The position numbers and the translations under genes are program-made. A DNA stretch of 64,000 bases, from contig JAFSXN010000011.1 in the NCBI GenBank assembly GCA_017444015.1, positions 1-64,000 on the forward strand, in the 5' to 3' direction. The stretch is from Lachnospiraceae bacterium (GTDB taxonomy: Bacteria > Bacillota > Clostridia > Lachnospirales > Lachnospiraceae). Under the pieces are notes generated by a model. It was not told the DNA's origin and did not search any database. It was given only the letters and a program-made list of their open reading frames with translations. Positions 59,980 to 64,000 of this stretch are shown one piece after another; position 1 is the first letter of the stretch, and each line of letters starts with the position of its first letter.

Positions 59980-60528
59980 ATGGCAGGCGTTAGCAGGAGT
60001 GTAGAAGGGTACCTCTTTCTTACGGAGGAGGACGCAGAACTCGCAAGGGAGGAGATCGACCGGATCAATTTCATTTCCTCCAAAATGAATGAGAACAATC
60101 CGCAGGCGATTTTGGCGGTCTATAATCGTATGATCCAGAATAATACCCTGGTCACGCCGGTCGGACAGGAGTATCTTCGGACGATCCGGGATTACCTCTA
60201 CCGGACCGCCCAGATACCGGATGAAATGGTGAGCGATATTCCGGTGATCGTGTCTTATTCCGAGGCGATCAAAAAAAAGGATGAGCCGAAAAAGCCTCCG
60301 GAGAGAAAAAGAAAAACCTATAAAAAGGAGTATCAGGGGGCGCTGTGGGTCATTGCGATCCTTTTCGTTATGGTGATCGCGATGTTTGTGATCGCGTTAA
60401 AATCCGATGTGCCGAATGTCATCAACTATCGGACGGCGATCCAGAACGAGTACGCTGGCTGGGAGCAGGAGCTGACGGAGCGGGAGAAGGCGGTTCGTCA
60501 GCGGGAGGAAGAGCTTGATATTTACTGA
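59980..60528 (+). CDS. Single-pass membrane protein of unknown function
   Basis: A 182-residue protein: a soluble helical N-terminal part (to about 97; LFLTEEDAELAREEIDRINF, AILAVYNRMIQNNTLVTPVG), a very basic Pro/Lys linker (KKKDEPKKPPERKRKTYKK), one membrane segment (about 121-141, LWVIAILFVMVIAMFVIAL) and a C-terminal outside coiled coil (WEQELTEREKAVRQREEELD). No domain recognised. It precedes a response regulator gene by 107 bases and may be read with it, which suggests a link to that signalling system. Start ATG at 59980, with GCAGGGAG upstream. Confidence 0.65.
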   Translation: MAGVSRSVEGYLFLTEEDAELAREEIDRINFISSKMNENNPQAILAVYNRMIQNNTLVTPVGQEYLRTIRDYLYRTAQIPDEMVSDIPVIVSYSEAIKKKDEPKKPPERKRKTYKKEYQGALWVIAILFVMVIAMFVIALKSDVPNVINYRTAIQNEYAGWEQELTEREKAVRQREEELDIY

Positions 60529-60635
60529 TCGTACCGCTTCAGCAGACGGTGGGGGTTGGTGATTTTTTTTGAAAAGGGATCCGGAGACCTTTCGGATCAA
60601 CAGAGTTAGTTTACATAATATTTTGCGAGGTGTGT

Positions 60636-61325
60636 ATGGATAAGATCAAGGTAGTGGTTTGTGATGATGAAAGCAGGATGCGGAAGCTTGTCAAGGATTT
60701 CCTGACGAGAGAAGGCTATACGGTGCTGGAGGCAGCGGATGGCGCTGAGGCGCTGGATCTTTTTTATGAGGATAAGGATATATCACTCTTTATCCTGGAT
60801 GTGATGATGCCGAATATCGACGGGCTTCAGGTCGTAAAGGAGATCCGGCAGGAGAGCAAGGTTCCAATTATTATGTTAACCGCTAAATCCGATGAACGGG
60901 ATGAGCTGCAGGGCTTTGAGTATGGCGTGGATGAGTATATCTCCAAGCCCTTTTCCCCTAAGATTCTGGCGGCAAGAGTCAACGCGATCCTAAGGCGCAG
61001 CAACGTCCTGGATACGGAGGACAAGATCGAAGCGGCAGGGATCGTTCTGGATAAAGCTGCGCATCAGGTCATTGTTGACGGTCAGAAGGTTGAACTGTCC
61101 TTCAAGGAGTTCGAGCTGCTGACCTACTTTATGGAGAATCAGAATATCGCTCTTTCCCGGGAGAAGATCCTGAATAATGTCTGGAATTATGATTATTACG
61201 GGGATGCCCGGACGATCGATACCCATGTCAAGAAGCTTCGCAGCAAGATCGGCGAGAAAGGCGAGTGCATCAAGACGATCTGGGGGATGGGGTATAAGTT
61301 TGAGGCGCGACGCAAAGGGGGATAG
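60636..61325 (+). CDS. OmpR/PhoB-family response regulator
   Basis: A 229-residue response regulator: receiver domain (VVCDDESRMRKL acidic pair, phospho-Asp in LFILDVMMPNIDG, Thr in IIMLTAKSD, Lys in DEYISKPFSP) and a C-terminal winged-helix DNA-binding domain (QKVELSFKEFELLTYFMENQ, NVWNYDYYGDARTIDTHVKKLRSK split across the recognition helix, ending TIWGMGYKFE). ATG at 60636 follows GCGAGG; a GTG two codons upstream is less likely. The sensor kinase that should accompany it begins at 62918, after an interruption by repeats, a gene fragment and an aldo/keto reductase. Confidence 0.96.
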   Translation: MDKIKVVVCDDESRMRKLVKDFLTREGYTVLEAADGAEALDLFYEDKDISLFILDVMMPNIDGLQVVKEIRQESKVPIIMLTAKSDERDELQGFEYGVDEYISKPFSPKILAARVNAILRRSNVLDTEDKIEAAGIVLDKAAHQVIVDGQKVELSFKEFELLTYFMENQNIALSREKILNNVWNYDYYGDARTIDTHVKKLRSKIGEKGECIKTIWGMGYKFEARRKGG

Positions 61326-61369
61326 ACCGCAAGAAGTGAATCATTGCAGAGATTGAAAGAGGAAATGGA

Positions 61370-61450
61370 TGGTTAGCGCTTTTCGTTGCCGATCAACCAG
61401 TCTCGCAAACGCAATTCCAGTATGTTTACTTTGCCAAAAACGACAATTAA
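61370..61450 (+). mobile_element. MITE-like repeat, truncated copy R4
   Basis: Plus-orientation copy lacking both ends: it begins at TGGTTAGCG without the TATAC terminus and stops at CGACAATTAA, where R5 begins in opposite orientation. Sequence is diverged from R2 and R3 at several positions. R4 and R5 together make a large imperfect palindrome. Confidence 0.7.
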
Positions 61451-61454
61451 CTTA

Positions 61455-61553
61455 TACTCGCGAACGCAATTAATTGCCGTTTCTGATAACGCAAACGTAC
61501 TGAAATTGCGTTTGCGAGTCCGATTAATCGGCACCGAAAAGCGTTAACCAGTA
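61455..61553 (-). mobile_element. MITE-like repeat, copy R5 (99 bp, inverted)
   Basis: Full-length copy on the minus strand with TA flanks (61453-61454, 61554-61555). It is an exact reverse-complement duplicate of R3, 1.5 kb away, implying very recent movement or gene conversion. It lies directly against truncated copy R4. Confidence 0.85.
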
Positions 61554-61570
61554 TAAATTCCCGGTGATTT

Positions 61571-61744
61571 GTTGTTACTACATCGGTTTGTTGCTTCTAC
61601 AATCCCGAAAGCGCCTGGGTTTTAGCGGTTTTTCAAGTAGAATAAATCACTTTGTAGAAACAACATAACATCGTTATTACTACATTATAGCCATTTGACA
61701 AGGGAAACATTGGTATTACTGCATTTGTCAAATGTAGAAACAAC
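61571..61744. repeat. Cluster of 11-bp GTTRTTACTAC-like motifs in both orientations
   Basis: Related motifs occur at 61571-61581 (GTTGTTACTAC), 61590-61600 (GTTGCTTCTAC), 61673-61683 (GTTATTACTAC), 61712-61722 (GGTATTACTGC) and, inverted, at 61654-61664 and 61734-61744 (both GTAGAAACAAC). In addition CATTTGACA (61692-61700) and TGTCAAATG (61726-61734) are exact inverted repeats. Together they fill the gap between R5 and the DprA-like fragment, where there is no gene. Role unknown: binding-site array, phage or transposon end, or recombination debris. Confidence 0.55.
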
Positions 61745-61795
61745 ATCTTATTGGGAAATTAAGTTTATCATAAACACGAGAATTCCGTCGAGAAG

Positions 61796-61990
61796 ATGGA
61801 AGGCTCAGAGGATGAACGAATCGCGAAGCTGATGGAACGCAGGGGAGTTATAGCGTTTGGTAAAGAAAAGCTCGATCAGATGGGGATTCGCGTCACGACA
61901 TTTCTGGATGACGACTTTCCCAGGCGATTATATGAAAAACTGGGGGATTTTTGTCCGCCGTTACTGTACTGCTGCGGAGTTTTGGAGTAG
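61796..61990 (+). pseudogene. DprA-like gene fragment
   Basis: A 64-residue open frame whose second half, GIRVTTFLDDDFPRRLYEKL followed by GDFCPPLLYCCG, matches the segment of DprA/Smf DNA-processing proteins that precedes the Rossmann fold. The Rossmann fold and everything after it is missing: the frame stops at once after GVLE, 36 bases before the aldo/keto reductase. There is no ribosome binding site. A fragment left from a lost competence-type gene. Confidence 0.7.
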
Positions 61991-62025
61991 CTGATAAATA
62001 CAATGGATTTCAGAAGGAGGATACC

Positions 62026-62913
62026 ATGGATTTTGTAAAGGATGTATACACATTAAACGACGGTTCGACGCTGCCGATGATCGGCTACGGGACCTATAAC
62101 GAAGAGTTTGCGGATAACGTAAAGCCGATTCGGGAAGCGATTGATGCCGGCTACCGTTTTTTTGATACCGCATCCCTCTATGAGACTGAGCGCTGTCTCG
62201 GACAGGCGATTCGGGAGAGCGGCCTTCCGAGAGAGGATTTTATCATCGAGACCAAGCTCTGGATCGATGAAATGGGGGCGGAGGGAGCAAAAAAGGCTCT
62301 CGAAAAGTCCTTAAAGCGGCTCGGGACAGACTACGTCGATATTTATATGATGCACTGGCCGAGAGAGACCGGAGAACTGGACGAAGCCTGGAAAGAAAAG
62401 GATCTGGAAACCTGGCGGGTCATGGAAGAGGCGGTACGGGAGGGGAAGGTAAAGCGCCTTGGCCTCAGTAATTTCCTGCCGCATCATCTGAACAATATCT
62501 TAGAGAACTGTGAGATCAAGCCGGTGGTGGATCAACTGGAGTTCCATCCGGGCTATTCCCAGGAGGCTGCCGTCCGCTTCTGTCAGGATAACGGGGTACA
62601 GCCCATTGCCTGGAGCCCTTTGGGACGAGGCAGGGAAAACGCGATCATCGGGAACGCGATTTTAGGGAAGCTGGCGGAGAAGTACGGAAAGAGCATCCAG
62701 CAGGTCAATCTCAGGTTCGCGCTGCAAAAGGGGGTCCTTCCGATCCCGAAAGCGACTTCCAGAGAGCATATCCTTGCCAATCTCGATGTGTTCGATTTTG
62801 AGCTGATGCAGGACGAGCTGTGGACCTTATCCTGTATGCCGCAGAATACATGGCTTGGGGAGCATCCGGATTTTAAGATCCCGACGAAGAGGAGCAATCC
62901 GGAGAATATCTGA
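62026..62913 (+). CDS. Aldo/keto reductase
   Basis: A 295-residue NAD(P)H-dependent aldo/keto reductase (AKR5-like). Motifs: LNDGSTLPMIGYGTY, the catalytic Asp and Tyr in GYRFFDTASLYETE, Lys in IIETKLWID, YVDIYMMHWP, GKVKRLGLSNF and the cofactor region LPIPKATSREHILAN. The ATG at 62026 follows AGAAGGAGG; the open frame upstream to 61951 overlaps the DprA fragment and is not coding. The gene stands between the response regulator and the sensor kinase, ending four bases before the kinase gene, so it is read with the kinase. Substrate unknown. Confidence 0.95.
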   Translation: MDFVKDVYTLNDGSTLPMIGYGTYNEEFADNVKPIREAIDAGYRFFDTASLYETERCLGQAIRESGLPREDFIIETKLWIDEMGAEGAKKALEKSLKRLGTDYVDIYMMHWPRETGELDEAWKEKDLETWRVMEEAVREGKVKRLGLSNFLPHHLNNILENCEIKPVVDQLEFHPGYSQEAAVRFCQDNGVQPIAWSPLGRGRENAIIGNAILGKLAEKYGKSIQQVNLRFALQKGVLPIPKATSREHILANLDVFDFELMQDELWTLSCMPQNTWLGEHPDFKIPTKRSNPENI

Positions 62914-62917
62914 GATC

Positions 62918-64000
62918 ATGAAGCATTCTATCAGAAAGCAGTTTGTACTGGTCTTCGGCGGGATCATGGCCGGGATGTTAGTTCTTCTGTGGATCGTTAA
63001 TATCGCGTTTTTAGGCGGTTTTTATGAGCTGAGAAAGGAGAAGCTGCTTGTCCGGGCCTATGAGGATATCGATGCTCAGGCAAGCTCCGGGGAGATCACC
63101 AGCGAGGAGTTTGACGCCAGATTCCGCTCCATCGCCAGTACCTATAATCTGGAGATCATCATCCTGGATACGGATACGGAGACCGTCAAGGCGACCTCCA
63201 AAGACAACAATCTTCTGGCCAGAAGGCTGCTTGGGTATATCATCTACGGAGCGCCGGATTCGGACGACGTTGTGACGACGGAGAAGTATACGATCCAGCA
63301 TGCGAAAGACCGGGCGCTGCAGCTTGAGTATATTGAGCTTTGGGGCTTTCTGTCCGACGGCCGGATGATCCTTATGCGCAGCCCCGTCGAGGGGATCAAG
63401 GACAGTACGGCGGTTTCCAATACGCTTCTGACCTACGTGGGTATCGTGATCATCGTGATCGGGATGCTGATCACCGGGGTCGTTGCCGGAAGGATGACCA
63501 AGCCGATCTTGGAGCTTACGGATATCTCCGAGAAGATGACGAACCTGGATTTTGACGCCAAGTACGAGAGCGGAGGGAATGACGAGATCGCGCATCTGGG
63601 GAACAATATCAATAATCTTTCCGAGAAATTGGAGCGTACGATCTCGGAGCTGAAAACGGCAAACAGCGAGCTGAAGCGGGATCTGGAGAAGAAAACGGAG
63701 ATCGACGAGATGCGTAAGGAATTCCTCTCCAATGTCTCCCATGAATTAAAAACACCGATCGCTCTGATCCAGGGCTATGCGGAGGGATTGAAGGATAACG
63801 TCAATTCCGACGAGGAGAGCAGGGATTTTTACTGCGACGTGATCATTGACGAGGCGGCAAAGATGAACCGGATGGTTCGAAGCCTTCTTGAGCTGAATCA
63901 GTTGGAGAACGGAACAGACGGGCTTTCCATGGAGCGCTTTGATCTGGTGCCCCTCATTCGGAATTGTATCAGCGCGGTCGATATTTTACTGAAGCAGAAT
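62918..64000 (+). CDS. Sensor histidine kinase, incomplete at window end
   Basis: The first 361 residues of a two-component sensor kinase, open at the right edge. Membrane segment 1 (about 9-33, FVLVFGGIMAGMLVLLWIV), an extracellular sensor domain of about 130 residues (containing SSGEITSEEFDARFRSIA), membrane segment 2 (about 171-192, LLTYVGIVIIVIGMLITGVV), a HAMP domain (AGRMTKPILELTDISEKM), a coiled linker, and the HisKA domain with the phosphorylated His in FLSNVSHELKTPIALIQGY. The ATPase part lies beyond the window. It is probably the partner of the response regulator at 60636. Confidence 0.93.
   Translation, partial: MKHSIRKQFVLVFGGIMAGMLVLLWIVNIAFLGGFYELRKEKLLVRAYEDIDAQASSGEITSEEFDARFRSIASTYNLEIIILDTDTETVKATSKDNNLLARRLLGYIIYGAPDSDDVVTTEKYTIQHAKDRALQLEYIELWGFLSDGRMILMRSPVEGIKDSTAVSNTLLTYVGIVIIVIGMLITGVVAGRMTKPILELTDISEKMTNLDFDAKYESGGNDEIAHLGNNINNLSEKLERTISELKTANSELKRDLEKKTEIDEMRKEFLSNVSHELKTPIALIQGYAEGLKDNVNSDEESRDFYCDVIIDEAAKMNRMVRSLLELNQLENGTDGLSMERFDLVPLIRNCISAVDILLKQN

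Overview
The window looks like a chromosomal segment of an anaerobic Gram-positive bacterium of the class Clostridia, most likely a Lachnospiraceae relative. The case rests on gene content and order: a polC-type replicative polymerase, a fused SecDF, the priA-def-fmt-rsmB-rlmN-prpC-prkC-rsgA-rpe cluster, a MurE with the meso-diaminopimelate signature, lipoproteins instead of periplasmic proteins, AGGAGG-type ribosome binding sites with GTG and TTG starts, and oxygen-sensitive ferredoxin enzymes. No rRNA, tRNA, CRISPR array, prophage or intact transposase was seen.

Layout. 1-3553: stacked inverted repeats, a cobalamin riboswitch, a surface-anchored CbiK-type chelatase lipoprotein and a BtuF-like binding lipoprotein. 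3560-12158: CNNM/CorC-type membrane protein (minus strand), zinc-ribbon membrane protein, SecDF, RecJ, MurE. 12159-13041: repeat-rich gap with two copies of a MITE-like element. 13042-16433: rpsB-tsf, a C-terminally truncated AlbA-domain ATP-binding protein and a structured repeat also found at 8529. 16434-26319: a catabolic island with a DUF1537 kinase, iron-dependent alcohol dehydrogenase, DapA-family aldolase, PdxA-family dehydrogenase, TAXI-TRAP transporter, YhcH protein and AEC transporter. 26436-36315: homocysteine methyltransferase family, diguanylate cyclase, IspG, PolC, then MscL and a MATE exporter on the minus strand. 36473-48288: the compact priA...rpe housekeeping operon. 48367-52087: UbiA-type prenyltransferase plus HAD phosphatase, an unknown protein and a second MATE exporter. 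52176-56965: IorAB, PaaK, a MarR regulator and a secreted helical protein. 56983-58813: class II aldolase, MazG, and a YjdI-GNAT fusion. 58814-64000: a scarred region with a DNA methyltransferase remnant, three MITE-like copies, a DprA-like remnant, an aldo/keto reductase, and a two-component regulator separated from its probable sensor kinase, which runs off the end of the window.

How the genes fit together. The island at 16434-26319 reads as uptake (TAXI-TRAP), phosphorylation (DUF1537 kinase) and oxidative decarboxylation (PdxA family) of a four-carbon sugar acid such as D-threonate, yielding dihydroxyacetone phosphate, with the aldolase and alcohol dehydrogenase as extra steps whose substrates cannot be read from sequence. 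IorAB with PaaK makes or uses aryl-CoA esters from aromatic 2-oxo acids. PrpC and PrkC form a phosphatase/kinase pair sensing muropeptides. The strongest candidates for something undescribed are the surface cobaltochelatase with duplicated C-terminal beta domains behind a B12 riboswitch, the sugar-acid island, the split UbiA/HAD pair, and the dispersed 99-106 bp TA-flanked repeat family with an exact inverted duplicate 1.5 kb apart.
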